Shown: in pieces, positions 1 to 9,293 of the stretch
Layout: every line of letters begins with the position of its first letter
Position numbering within the stretch: the stretch's first letter is position 1
Assembly: GCF_001262495.1 (NCBI RefSeq)
Contig: NZ_LGYE01000004.1
Span: 62,001 to 126,000, forward strand
Length of the DNA: 64,000 bases
Source: Microbacterium sp. GCS4
GTDB taxonomy: Bacteria; Actinomycetota; Actinomycetes; Actinomycetales; Microbacteriaceae
Direction: 5' to 3'
Notes under the pieces: model-generated
Seen by the model: only the letters and a program-made list of their open reading frames with translations
Database searches by the model: none
Told to the model about the DNA's origin: nothing
Made by a program: the position numbers and the translations under genes

Positions 1-883
1 GCAGGCTCACGAGCAGGACGGATGCCGAGGACACGCCGCTCGCCGCCACGATGCGCACGACCGCCGGGCTGAATCCCGCGACGCCGAAGAGCCGCATGTC
101 GATGAGGGGATCGCGCAGCCGGCGCTGTCGGCGGATGAAGTACACGAGCGTCAGGACGGCGACCACTCCGGCGACCGCCGCAGGAACGGGTGCTGCCAGC
201 ACCTCGTGCAGCGCGAAGACCAGCGCTCCCAGGGCGACGATCGACGACACGATGCTGAGCACGTCCCAGGATGCCGGGCGCGAACTGCGGGAGTCGGGCA
301 CCAGCCAGATCGCGAGCACGCCGGCGAGAACCGCGAGCGGGACGCTGCCGAGGAGCAGCCACCGCCATCCCGGCCCCTCGGTGACGAGCCCGCCCAGCAC
401 GGGACCGAGCGCGCTGCCGGTGCCGAACGTCGCGGTCCAGAGGCCGTAGGCGAGCACGCGCTGACGCGCCTGATAGTGCGCGCCGATCGTCGCGACGACA
501 CCGGCCACGACGAACGCCTCGGCCACGCCGAGCAGCGCCCGCACCACGATGAGCAGCAGTCCGTCCTGCGCGAGGCCTCCGATGAGGTTGAGCGCCGCGA
601 AGCCGGCGAGGCCGAGTAGGACGATGCGCTTGCGGCCGAACGCGTCGCCGATGCGTGCGGCGAGGATCAGGGTGGCTGCGAGCGAGAGCGCATACACGTC
701 GACGAGCCACAGGGCCCCGCTGTCGGAGAGCGTGAGATCGCCGCGGATGGCGGGCAGCGCGGTGGACACGCTGCTGATCGCGAGAGCACCGATCAGGATG
801 CCGAGGAGCAGCGGGACCATGGCGAGCCACGGATGCCGCGAGGGGCGTGGTCGGGCCGGAGCGACGGGCACGGGGGAGGTCAC
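1..883 (-). CDS. MFS drug-exporter-type transporter, 3' part outside window
   Basis: Partial gene; the C-terminal half lies beyond base 1. The GTG start at 883 gives a short basic/proline-rich N-terminus followed by regularly spaced hydrophobic helices. The first loop carries the MFS motif A-like ARIGDAFGRKR, and a later segment has the ALGPVLGG motif typical of DHA drug:H+ antiporters (14-helix DHA2/SmvA-like architecture is likely but cannot be confirmed from half a protein). It would export a toxic compound by proton antiport in the cytoplasmic membrane. It is divergent from the HxlR regulator 100 bases away, a common exporter/sensor arrangement, so it is probably that regulator's target. 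Family call firm, substrate unknown. Confidence 0.85.
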   Translation of the reverse strand, partial: MTSPVPVAPARPRPSRHPWLAMVPLLLGILIGALAISSVSTALPAIRGDLTLSDSGALWLVDVYALSLAATLILAARIGDAFGRKRIVLLGLAGFAALNLIGGLAQDGLLLIVVRALLGVAEAFVVAGVVATIGAHYQARQRVLAYGLWTATFGTGSALGPVLGGLVTEGPGWRWLLLGSVPLAVLAGVLAIWLVPDSRSSRPASWDVLSIVSSIVALGALVFALHEVLAAPVPAAVAGVVAVLTLVYFIRRQRRLRDPLIDMRLFGVAGFSPAVVRIVAASGVSSASVLLVSL

Positions 884-889
884 GGACTC

Positions 890-919
890 AGTCTCGTGCG
901 CTGAGTACCCCGCGGACAA
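890..919 (-). promoter_or_regulatory. Candidate promoter of the MFS gene
   Basis: On the minus strand TTGTCC (919-914), an 18-base spacer and GAGACT (895-890) lie six bases before the GTG at 883. The -10 is weak, but its distance to the start codon matches the leaderless-type promoters elsewhere in the window. Confidence 0.35.
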
Positions 920-931
920 GTACGGTCATTG

Positions 932-960
932 TTGTTACATACTGGCATTCTGGATACTAT
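932..960 (+). promoter_or_regulatory. Candidate promoter of the HxlR gene
   Basis: TTGTTA (932-937), a 17-base spacer and TACTAT (955-960) lie in the only AT-rich stretch of the 100-base divergent gap. Transcription would begin near 967, giving a short leader before the ATG at 984. The partial repeat ACTGGCATTCTGGATACT across the spacer could be an operator for HxlR itself. Confidence 0.5.
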
Positions 961-983
961 GGGCGAGACGAGGGGTGGTTGCG

Positions 984-1394
984 ATGAGGGAGAAGACGGC
1001 GCGCATCATCCGCGAGTGGGGCGATGCCTGCGATGCGGAGATCTCGATCGCGGTGATCGGCGGAGCCTGGAAGCCCAGCATCCTCAGCCTGCTCGACGAT
1101 CACGAGGTGCTGCGCTTCGGAGAACTCAGCCGACTGCTCGACGAGCCCACCGCCCGCGTGCTCACCCGTCAGCTGCGGGAGCTCGAAGACGACGGACTGC
1201 TGATCCGCACGGTGTATCGACAGGTGCCACCCAAGGTCGAGTACCGGCTGAGCGACCTCGGCCGCGGCGCGATGCCTCTGGTCGAGGCTCTGACCGCGTG
1301 GGGCGGCGGCTACGCCGCGCACCAGCGTCGCACGCTGGCCACGTCGGAGGCGGAGGCGGCGGCGGTCTCGGCGCAGGAGATGACGCCGGCGTAG
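984..1394 (+). CDS. HxlR-family winged-helix regulator
   Basis: 136-residue single-domain DNA-binding protein of the HxlR/MarR-like winged-helix type, the usual length for the family. The typical opening motif (GGAWKPSILSLL, about residues 25-36), the recognition-helix region (TARVLTRQLRELEDDGLL) and the wing with the YRQVPPKVEYRLSDLG pattern are all visible. HxlR proteins bind as dimers to the shared promoter of a divergent target and usually answer reactive or toxic small molecules. Here the target is probably the MFS exporter encoded in the opposite direction. No cysteine is positioned as in redox-sensing members, so the signal is unknown. The start was chosen for the promoter position and the family N-terminus. 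Confidence 0.9.
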   Translation: MREKTARIIREWGDACDAEISIAVIGGAWKPSILSLLDDHEVLRFGELSRLLDEPTARVLTRQLRELEDDGLLIRTVYRQVPPKVEYRLSDLGRGAMPLVEALTAWGGGYAAHQRRTLATSEAEAAAVSAQEMTPA

Positions 1395-1445
1395 GAGGAT
1401 GCCGGACGAAACGTCCTCCCCTCGCGTTCTCGCCTCCCTCCGCGC

Positions 1446-2965
<1,520 letters not shown>

Positions 2966-2976
2966 CCCGATCGCAC

Positions 2977-3010
2977 GAAGGGGGCGGATGCTGCGGCATC
3001 CGCCCCCTTC
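2977..3010 (+). terminator. argG terminator hairpin
   Basis: Perfect 15-bp stem (2977-2991 with 2996-3010) and a four-base TGCG loop, 11 bases after the argG stop. The flanks CGCAC and GTGCG extend the pairing with a small bulge. There is no long T tract, as is common in high-GC actinobacteria. Confidence 0.85.
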
Positions 3011-3089
3011 GTCGTGCGGCGCTCGCGTTCTCGTCCGCCGACAGGAAACCGCCACCGATCGTCGATATCCTGTGAGTTGTCCGATTATC

Positions 3090-3120
3090 TTGCACAGCAT
3101 TGTGCAGGATAGCTATCCTG
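3090..3120 (+). promoter_or_regulatory. TetR promoter with two nested palindromes
   Basis: TTGCAC (3090-3095), an 18-base spacer and TATCCT (3114-3119) form a good promoter ending six bases before the ATG at 3126. The -35 overlaps the inverted repeat TGCACA-GCAT-TGTGCA (3091-3106). The -10 is inside the perfect 16-bp palindrome CAGGATAGCTATCCTG (3105-3120). A further half-site TATCCTG is at 3066-3072. The likely role is an autoregulatory operator for the TetR protein that follows. Confidence 0.7.
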
Positions 3121-3125
3121 AAGAC

Positions 3126-3749
3126 ATGACCACCCGTGCACCCCGCCGCGATTCGGTCGAGAACCGCGCCGGCATCCTCGACGCCGCCCGCGCGACCCTG
3201 GCCCTCGACCCCCGCGCGTCGATCGACGTCATCGCGCGCAGCGCCGGACTGTCCCGCCGCACTCTCTACGGGCACTTCGACGACCGCGACGCCCTGATCC
3301 GCGAACTCATCTCCACGGGAGCGCAGCGTTTCAACACGATCGCCGCCTCCGTCACCGACGCCGACCCGCGCGTGGCGCTCGCGCGCCTCGCCGCCCGACT
3401 CTGGCACGAGGCCGCACACGTGCAGTTCGCCGCGGCCCTCGCCCTCGACGACGCCCACGTCGCCCACACCGCCGACGCCCTCGCGCCCCTGCGCCGCACC
3501 GTCGCCGACCTCACGCGCCGCGGCCAGGAGAGCGGCGACTTCCGCACCGACATCCCCGCTCCGACCCTCGCGCGCCTGATCGAGGAGGTCGCGCGCACCG
3601 TGGTCTCCCGCACCGACGCCGGCAGCACCGGCGCGGCCGACCTCGCCGTGCGCACTCTGCTCAGCATCGCCGGCCTGTCCTGGCGCGAAGCCGACGAGCT
3701 GCTCGCCGCGCACCCCGAGATCGTCGCCTCCGAGGAGGACCCCTCATGA
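3126..3749 (+). CDS. TetR-family transcriptional regulator
   Basis: 207-residue TetR-type repressor. The N-terminal helix-turn-helix spans about residues 15-60, with the recognition helix SRRTLYGHF at about 43-51. The remainder is an alpha-helical ligand/dimer domain with many Ala and Arg residues and no recognisable ligand signature. It is the first gene of a three-gene operon: its stop overlaps the start of the degenerate ABC-like gene by four bases, and that gene overlaps the YhgE/Pip gene in the same way. The palindrome covering its own -10 strongly suggests that it represses the whole operon until a compound to be exported binds it. Confidence 0.92.
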   Translation: MTTRAPRRDSVENRAGILDAARATLALDPRASIDVIARSAGLSRRTLYGHFDDRDALIRELISTGAQRFNTIAASVTDADPRVALARLAARLWHEAAHVQFAAALALDDAHVAHTADALAPLRRTVADLTRRGQESGDFRTDIPAPTLARLIEEVARTVVSRTDAGSTGAADLAVRTLLSIAGLSWREADELLAAHPEIVASEEDPS

Positions 3750-4603
3750 AGATCACCCTGCACGACGTGAGCAAGGGCCGCGGCGGCCAGGCGCTCCCCG
3801 CCACGAGCCTCGAGTTCCACACCGGCGCCGTGCGCTTCGCCCTCGCAGAGACCGAGCAGCGTCCCACGGTCCTCGGACTGATCGCGAGCGGCCGGATGCG
3901 TCCCGAGACGGGTCGGGTGACGATCGACGGCTCCGCCGACAACCGGATGCTGCGCCGCACCGTCGCGCTCGTCGACGCTCCCGACGTGAGCGACCCCCAC
4001 CCGGACATCGCGCTCGCGGGCGTGGTCGGCGAGGAGCTCATGTTCGCCGGACTCGGCGCCACACCGATCCACGCCCGGCGGTGGTTGAACCAGCTCGGAT
4101 TCGGCGAACTGGCCGGTGCACCGATCGGCACGGTCGACCCCGCCGCCCGCGTGCGCATCCTGTGCGAGCTCGCGGTGCTCCGCGAGGGCACGCGAGGCAT
4201 CGTGCTCGTGGCACCCGACCGGCACGGTGGCAGCCCCGACGGCTGGTGGCGCATCGCGATGGAGTTCGCCGACCGCGGCTACGCCATGCTCGTGATCGTC
4301 GGCGGATCCGCCGCCGTCGCACTGGAGCGGATGCACGAGTTCGACGCCGTGAACGCCTCCGGTCCCGTGGAGCCGCTGGCGCTCGGTGACGCCGAGGACG
4401 CCACCGCTCCCCGGTCGTCGAGCGAGGACGACGACGTCGACCGAGACGACACGCGTCCCCCGGCGCACGACGCCGAAGCTCCGGTATCCGGACTCCCAGA
4501 GCACACGGCGCGTTTCGTCTCGCCTTCGGCTCGCTCAACGACCGGTCGGGAGGACGACGCCGAACCCGCGGTAGACGAGACTGAAGAGGAGGATGCACGA
4601 TGA
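3746..4603 (+). CDS. Degenerate ABC-ATPase-like protein
   Basis: 285 residues. The first 200 follow the ABC-ATPase fold order: an N-terminal strand resembling 'ltLxdVSKG', then RPETGRVTIDG, which normally follows the Walker A loop. The nucleotide-binding motifs are gone. Where GxxGxGKS/T should stand the sequence reads ALAETEQRPTVLGLI; no LSGGQ signature is visible; the Walker B region reads GIVLVAPDRHG without the catalytic glutamate. It is therefore unlikely to hydrolyse ATP and may be a structural or regulatory partner of the YhgE/Pip protein encoded next. Residues about 210-285 are acidic and low-complexity and include a copy of a dispersed repeat. Both neighbours overlap it by four bases, so it is translated with them. 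Function is inferred from context only. Confidence 0.6.
   Translation: MKITLHDVSKGRGGQALPATSLEFHTGAVRFALAETEQRPTVLGLIASGRMRPETGRVTIDGSADNRMLRRTVALVDAPDVSDPHPDIALAGVVGEELMFAGLGATPIHARRWLNQLGFGELAGAPIGTVDPAARVRILCELAVLREGTRGIVLVAPDRHGGSPDGWWRIAMEFADRGYAMLVIVGGSAAVALERMHEFDAVNASGPVEPLALGDAEDATAPRSSSEDDDVDRDDTRPPAHDAEAPVSGLPEHTARFVSPSARSTTGREDDAEPAVDETEEEDAR
4509..4545. repeat. Dispersed palindromic repeat inside a coding region
   Basis: A run reading GCGTTTCGTCTCGCC, then TTCGG, then CTCGCTCAACGACC is related to the inverted-repeat arms at 37401-37482, differing in the centre of the small hairpin. It lies in frame within the acidic C-terminal tail of the ABC-like protein and encodes its ARFVSPSARSTTGRE stretch. 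The repeat appears to have entered, or been captured by, a coding sequence. Confidence 0.7.
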
Positions 4604-6435
4604 AGGTCCCCGCCATGATCGCCGCCGAACTGCGGCGTCTCACCGCGAGCCGCATGGGCGTGATCGCCCTGATCGCCCTCGTGTGTGTGCCGATCCTCTA
4701 CGGCGGCCTGTACCTCTGGGCGAACCAGGACCCGTACGCGAAGTTCCCCGAGGTGCCGGTGGCGCTGGTCGTCGACGACCAGGGCGCCCCCGAGCCGACC
4801 ACCGGCACGGATGCCGCAACCGGCGAGACCGTGAACTACGGCGAGGACGTCGCCGAGAACCTCATCGACGGCAACGCCTTCGACTGGCAGCGGATGACCG
4901 CCGACGAGGCCGCGGAAGCCCTCCGCACGGGCACCGTCGACTTCACGGTGACGATCCCCGCGGACTTCTCCGCGGCCCTGACCTCCGCCGCGGGCGACGA
5001 TCCGCATCAGGCGCGCATCGACCTCGAGACCAACGATGCGAACAACTACCTCGCGTCGTCCATGGGAACCCAGGCCGTGGAGAAGATCCGCAGCTCGGTC
5101 GCCGAGATGGTCGGCAGCCAGGCCGCGGAACGCCTCCTCACGGGACTCAGCGACGTGCGCGACAACCTCGTCACGGCCGTGGACGGCGCGACGCAGCTCG
5201 CCGACGGCGCGACCACCGCCGCGTCGGGCAGTGCGACGCTCGCCGACGGCACCTCCCAGCTCGCAGCGGGCACCTCGCAGCTCGCCGCCGGCGCGAGCAC
5301 CCTCGCCTCCGGAGCGCAGCAGGTGAGCGACGGCAATCGACAGCTCGCCGATGTCGCCGATCGCGCGGGCGCCGCCGTCCAGCAGGCGACCAACGCCCTG
5401 CCGCAGGTGCGCACCGACATCGCGACGCTGCTCGCCGACCGCGGCCTCACGCAGGACGAGATCGACCAGGTGCTCACGACGCTCGACCCGCTCGCGACCC
5501 GACTGCAGGAGGGGAACACGACCGTGCAGACGGCCGTGGGCAAGGTCGACCAGCTCGCCGACGGTGCGGCCGCCGTGGCCTCCGGAGCCGCGCAGCTGTC
5601 GAGTGGGGCTGCCACGGTCGCGACGGGCGCCGCTGCCGCGAACGACGGCGCTGCGCAGCTGCGCGACGGACTGGGCACGCTCGCGAACGGCACCGCCGAG
5701 CTGCGCGACGGCCTCGCCGATGGTGTCGCGCAGATCCCGGTATCCACCCCCGAGCTGCGCACGCAGCAGGCCGATACGATCGCCGATCCCGTGAAGGTGT
5801 CGAGCGACAAGGTCGCGTCGGCCGAGGACTACGGCGCGGGTCTCGCTCCGTTCTTCGCCGCGCTGTCGGCGTGGATCGGCATCTACGCCCTGTTCCTCAT
5901 CGTCAAGCCGATCTCGCGTCGCGCGGTCACCGCGCTGCACTCCCCGATCCGCGTGACGCTCGCGGGGTGGTTGACGCCCGCGGCGCTCGGCGGAGTGCAG
6001 ATGCTCGGCCTCATGGGCATTCTCGCGATCACCCTCGGCTTCACGTTCGACAACCCGATCGGCACCCTGGGCGTGCTGATCGCGGCGTCGGCGACGTTCG
6101 CGGCGATCATCCTCGCCCTGAACGTGTGGCTCGGCTCGGTCGGACAGTTCCTCGGCCTGGTGCTCATGGTGCTGCAGCTCGTCACCGCCGGGGGCACGTT
6201 CCCGTGGCAGACGCTGCCCGCGCCTCTCGCGGCCCTGCACCACGTGCTGCCGCTCGGGTACGTGGTCGACGCCATGAGGCAGCTCATGTACGGGGGCGAC
6301 CTCGCCCGCGCTGGATGGGACCTCGCGGTGCTGGGCCTGTGGCTCGTCGGCGCGCTCGTGTTCGCCGCGATCGGCGTCACGCGCATGACGCATCGCCGGA
6401 CGCTGCGCGACCTGCAGCCCAGCCTCATCGGCTGA
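4600..6435 (+). CDS. YhgE/Pip-family membrane protein (ABC-2-like permease)
   Basis: 611 residues with the family layout: one N-terminal membrane helix (about residues 19-37), a large extracytoplasmic region, then about five C-terminal helices (from about residue 410). Residues about 190-365 are built of repeated short units of the type LADGAxxLAxGxxxL, the coiled 'X-duet' repeats of YhgE/Pip and EsaA-like proteins. Such proteins are ABC-2-type transporters, or phage receptor-like proteins in Gram-positives, and often follow a TetR regulator. The usual ATPase slot is filled by the degenerate ABC-like protein, with which it overlaps by four bases. The substrate is unknown; lipid or drug export and a role in envelope or type VII-like secretion are possibilities. 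Confidence 0.88.
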   Translation: MKVPAMIAAELRRLTASRMGVIALIALVCVPILYGGLYLWANQDPYAKFPEVPVALVVDDQGAPEPTTGTDAATGETVNYGEDVAENLIDGNAFDWQRMTADEAAEALRTGTVDFTVTIPADFSAALTSAAGDDPHQARIDLETNDANNYLASSMGTQAVEKIRSSVAEMVGSQAAERLLTGLSDVRDNLVTAVDGATQLADGATTAASGSATLADGTSQLAAGTSQLAAGASTLASGAQQVSDGNRQLADVADRAGAAVQQATNALPQVRTDIATLLADRGLTQDEIDQVLTTLDPLATRLQEGNTTVQTAVGKVDQLADGAAAVASGAAQLSSGAATVATGAAAANDGAAQLRDGLGTLANGTAELRDGLADGVAQIPVSTPELRTQQADTIADPVKVSSDKVASAEDYGAGLAPFFAALSAWIGIYALFLIVKPISRRAVTALHSPIRVTLAGWLTPAALGGVQMLGLMGILAITLGFTFDNPIGTLGVLIAASATFAAIILALNVWLGSVGQFLGLVLMVLQLVTAGGTFPWQTLPAPLAALHHVLPLGYVVDAMRQLMYGGDLARAGWDLAVLGLWLVGALVFAAIGVTRMTHRRTLRDLQPSLIG

Positions 6436-6454
6436 GCGGGGAGGATGCGGTGGC

Positions 6455-7777
6455 TCAGGCCGCCGTGCGGACGGATGCCGCGGCGCGGCGCGCGATCATC
6501 CAGATGCCGACCGCCGCCGCCAGGAAGATCGCGGCGAGCATCCCCCAGCCCGCGAGCCCGTAGGTGATCGCGGTCGCGTTGACGACGATCGGCGACGCGA
6601 GCGCCCCGAGCGAGAAGCCCATGCCGAAGACGCCCTGGTATGCGCCGGCGCGCACGGGGTCGGCCAGCTCGAAGCTCAGACCCCACGCACCCGCCTGCGA
6701 CAGGATCTCCGCGAAGGTGTGCGCTACCATCGCGACCACGAGCACGATGATCGCCACCCACGCCGGCAGCCCCGCGGCGAGCGCGTAGACCAGGCACGCG
6801 CCGACCATCAACCATCCGGCGATCATGGTGACCCGGCCCGCGACCCGCAGATCGTGCGTGCCCCGGGACGCCCGCACCTGGAACAGGACCACGAGCGTCG
6901 TGTTCACGATCAGCAGCGCCGATACCACCACCTCGGGGGCCTCGGTGTACTCGGTGATCCACAGCGGCACGCCGAACTCCGCCACGCCGAACTGCATGCC
7001 GAACACGGCCGAGAGCCCGCTCAACAGCAGGTACCGGGGGTCGCGCCACGGGGAGCGGCGGTTCCAGTCGCGGCGGGATGCGGATGCGGCATCCGTGTCG
7101 ATCGACCCGGTCTCGGTGCGCACGTCATGGATCGACGCACGGCTGGGGGCGTCGACCGACGAGGTCAGCCGGAGGAGGGGCAGCGACCCCAGAGCGCACA
7201 GGAGACCGCCGCTCGCGATGACGATCCGGTACGCCTCGGGGGTGCCCAGCGCCAGCGCGATCGCGCCGAAACCCGACCCGGCCGCGATCGAGACGTTCGT
7301 CACGGTGCGCAGCACCGCGCGCGCATGCACCCGACGCTCGGGCACGAAGCCGCGGGCGATGATCGCCGACCGCGACGAGTGCCCCATCGAGTCGAGGAAC
7401 CCGCTGAGGCTCGCGAGGACCAGCGCCGACACGAAGTCCCCCGCGAACGCGTAGGCCGCGAGCATCACACCGCCGAGCGCCTCGAACGCGAACGCGAGAC
7501 GCCGCGCACTCCAGCGGTCGGACAGCCACCCGCCGAGCAGCGAGCCGAGAACACCGCACCCACTCGAGATCGCGAGCACGACAGCGGCCTGAGCGCCCGA
7601 GAGCCCGATGATCTGCGTGAAGAACAGCACCGTCACGGCGAAGAACACGCCGCGACCGATGCGCGACACCGCCGTCGCCGCAACCAGGGCGCGCAGCACA
7701 GGATCGTCGAGAGCGGCCGCGAGCCGTGCGCGCACTCCGGTTCTGGTCGGGGTGGATACGGGGTCGTGCGAGGTCAC
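6455..7777 (-). CDS. MFS transporter
   Basis: 440-residue polytopic protein with about 12 hydrophobic segments in two halves separated by a charged loop near residues 205-235. The loop between helices 2 and 3 has a GGWLSDRWSARR motif A. The short basic N-terminus and GTG start (7777) are preceded by GGATGGAGG, a usable ribosome-binding site. It is convergent with the YhgE/Pip gene (19-base gap) and divergent from the alpha/beta hydrolase. The substrate cannot be told; the sequence looks like an exporter of the DHA1 type rather than a sugar symporter. Confidence 0.85.
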   Translation of the reverse strand: MTSHDPVSTPTRTGVRARLAAALDDPVLRALVAATAVSRIGRGVFFAVTVLFFTQIIGLSGAQAAVVLAISSGCGVLGSLLGGWLSDRWSARRLAFAFEALGGVMLAAYAFAGDFVSALVLASLSGFLDSMGHSSRSAIIARGFVPERRVHARAVLRTVTNVSIAAGSGFGAIALALGTPEAYRIVIASGGLLCALGSLPLLRLTSSVDAPSRASIHDVRTETGSIDTDAASASRRDWNRRSPWRDPRYLLLSGLSAVFGMQFGVAEFGVPLWITEYTEAPEVVVSALLIVNTTLVVLFQVRASRGTHDLRVAGRVTMIAGWLMVGACLVYALAAGLPAWVAIIVLVVAMVAHTFAEILSQAGAWGLSFELADPVRAGAYQGVFGMGFSLGALASPIVVNATAITYGLAGWGMLAAIFLAAAVGIWMIARRAAASVRTAA

Positions 7778-7845
7778 CCTCCATCCTCACATGCCGCGGC
7801 ACGCTCCCTCATCACGGCCGATTGGTCGCGCACCGCGCGCTGGAT

Positions 7846-7851
7846 TAGCGT
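7846..7851 (+). promoter_or_regulatory. Leaderless-type -10 box of the hydrolase gene
   Basis: TAGCGT ends six bases before the GTG start at 7858. There is no separate ribosome-binding site. Confidence 0.4.
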
Positions 7852-7857
7852 GGTGAG

Positions 7858-8619
7858 GTGGCATCCTCCTACCTCGCCCCGAAGGGCACCCCGGTCACGC
7901 TCCTCGAGTTCGAGCACGCCGGGGCCACCCTGATCTCCGAGACGTTCGGCGAGGGCGCGCACACGTTCCTGCTGCTGCACGGCATCGGCATGGGGCGCAG
8001 CGTCTACCTCGACGTCGTGCAGCGGCTGCGTGGACGCGTGATCGCGGTCGACCTCCCCGGCTTCGGAGAGGCGCCCGAGCCGAAGCGCACCCTCACGATG
8101 GAACGTCACGCCGACCTCGTCGCCGCCTACCTGCGTCACGTGGGCGAGGGACCCGTCGTCGTGATCGGCCACTCCATGGGCAGCCAGATCGCCGCAGAGC
8201 TCGCCGCACGGCATCCGGCGCTCGTCGAGGGCGTGGTGCTCGCCGGGCCGACCGTGAACAAGGCGGCCCGGAACATCGCCGCTCAAGCCAGCTACCTGCT
8301 GACCGATCTCGTCGGCGAGCGCCCGCTGGTGATCTGGCGCGGAGCGCGCGAGTACCTCCGCGGCGGACCGCACCTGTTCCGGAAGATGCGTGCGACGATC
8401 GCGCACGCCCCGGAGAAGGCGTTCCGCCGCATCGACGCCCCCGTGCTCGTGCTGCGCGGGGAGAGCGATCCGCTTGCGCCGATGAGCTGGTGCCAGGAGA
8501 TCATCGACGAGATCCCCGGCGCCGATCTGCAGGTGATCCCCGACCACGGCCACGGCACGCTGATCAGCGATTCCGAGCCGGCGGCCGAGCTGATCCAGAG
8601 GTTCACCGACGGCCTCTGA
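7858..8619 (+). CDS. Alpha/beta-fold hydrolase
   Basis: 253 residues of one alpha/beta-hydrolase domain. The oxyanion segment LLLHGIGMG is near residue 40, the nucleophile elbow GHSMGS puts the catalytic Ser at 106, the acid is probably the Asp in RGESDPLAP (about residue 205), and the base is the His in DHGHGT near residue 228. There is no signal peptide, so it acts in the cytosol. It resembles the esterase/lactonase/C-C hydrolase group; the substrate is undetermined. The GTG start is supported by the upstream -10-like box at the usual leaderless spacing. It stands alone between the MFS gene and the end of the Mnh operon. Confidence 0.88.
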   Translation: MASSYLAPKGTPVTLLEFEHAGATLISETFGEGAHTFLLLHGIGMGRSVYLDVVQRLRGRVIAVDLPGFGEAPEPKRTLTMERHADLVAAYLRHVGEGPVVVIGHSMGSQIAAELAARHPALVEGVVLAGPTVNKAARNIAAQASYLLTDLVGERPLVIWRGAREYLRGGPHLFRKMRATIAHAPEKAFRRIDAPVLVLRGESDPLAPMSWCQEIIDEIPGADLQVIPDHGHGTLISDSEPAAELIQRFTDGL

Positions 8620-8637
8620 GCGGTCAGCCTCGGGCGG

Positions 8638-9027
8638 TCAGCCGGCAGCGGGCGGAGTCTGCTTCGACTCGGCCAGCTCGTCGACCACGAGGCTGCGCTC
8701 GTCGGTCGTGCCGTTGCGGTACGCCTGCCGCCCGACCATGTGCGCGGAGAGGGGAGCCGTCGCGAACTGCATCAGCACGATCGGGGCGACGAGCAGCAGC
8801 CCGACCAGGATGCCGCCGACCGTACCCATCGACACCGCGATCGCGAGACAGATCAGCACGAGTCCGAGGACCTGCGGCTTCGTCGCCGCATGCAGACGCG
8901 AGGGCACATCGCGGAAGCGCAGGATGCCGATGGCCGCCGACAGGCAGAGCAGGGCGCCGAGCAGGATGAGGACGAGCACGGTCGTGTCGACGACCGCGTC
9001 CGGCAGAGCGAGTTCGAACACGTTCAT
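8638..9027 (-). CDS. mnhG: Na+/H+ antiporter subunit G
   Basis: 129-residue last subunit of the Mnh/Mrp cation/proton antiporter, a membrane complex that pumps Na+ out at the cost of the proton gradient. Three hydrophobic helices (about residues 12-35, 50-68 and 72-92) and the family pattern GILRFRDVPSRLHAATKPQVLG between helices 1 and 2 are visible; the final 35 residues are hydrophilic. Its ATG overlaps the stop of mnhF by four bases. It is the end of the operon and converges on the hydrolase gene. Confidence 0.95.
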   Translation of the reverse strand: MNVFELALPDAVVDTTVLVLILLGALLCLSAAIGILRFRDVPSRLHAATKPQVLGLVLICLAIAVSMGTVGGILVGLLLVAPIVLMQFATAPLSAHMVGRQAYRNGTTDERSLVVDELAESKQTPPAAG

Positions 9028-9293
9028 GGCGTCGTGTTGTCCCTTCTCGCGACGAAGCGGGCCACCGCGATCGAACCGAACACGCCGATCGCGGCGATGA
9101 TGAGCATCACGGGGATCGTCCGCGTGTGCCCGTTGATCGCCATCTCGGCGCCGAGCACGCACAGCACCTCGGTCAGCAGCACGTCGGAGGCCACCGCGCG
9201 GTCGAGGATCGACGGACCGCGCACGATGCGGATGATCGTGAGGATCGCGGCGACCCCGAACACCACCATGATCACCAGAAGCAGGAGGTTCAT
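9024..9293 (-). CDS. mnhF: Na+/H+ antiporter subunit F
   Basis: 89 residues with three membrane helices and the conserved RIVRGPSILDRAVASDVL segment after helix 1, diagnostic for MnhF/MrpF. It is a small essential subunit of the multisubunit antiporter. It overlaps both neighbours by four bases (ATGA), so it is translationally coupled to mnhE and mnhG. Confidence 0.96.
   Translation of the reverse strand: MNLLLLVIMVVFGVAAILTIIRIVRGPSILDRAVASDVLLTEVLCVLGAEMAINGHTRTIPVMLIIAAIGVFGSIAVARFVARRDNTTP

Noticed and set aside
6436..6454. Terminator between the YhgE/Pip and MFS genes
   Set aside because: Only a 6-bp CTGAGC/GCTCAG pairing with a 16-base loop that reaches into coding sequence; too weak to call.
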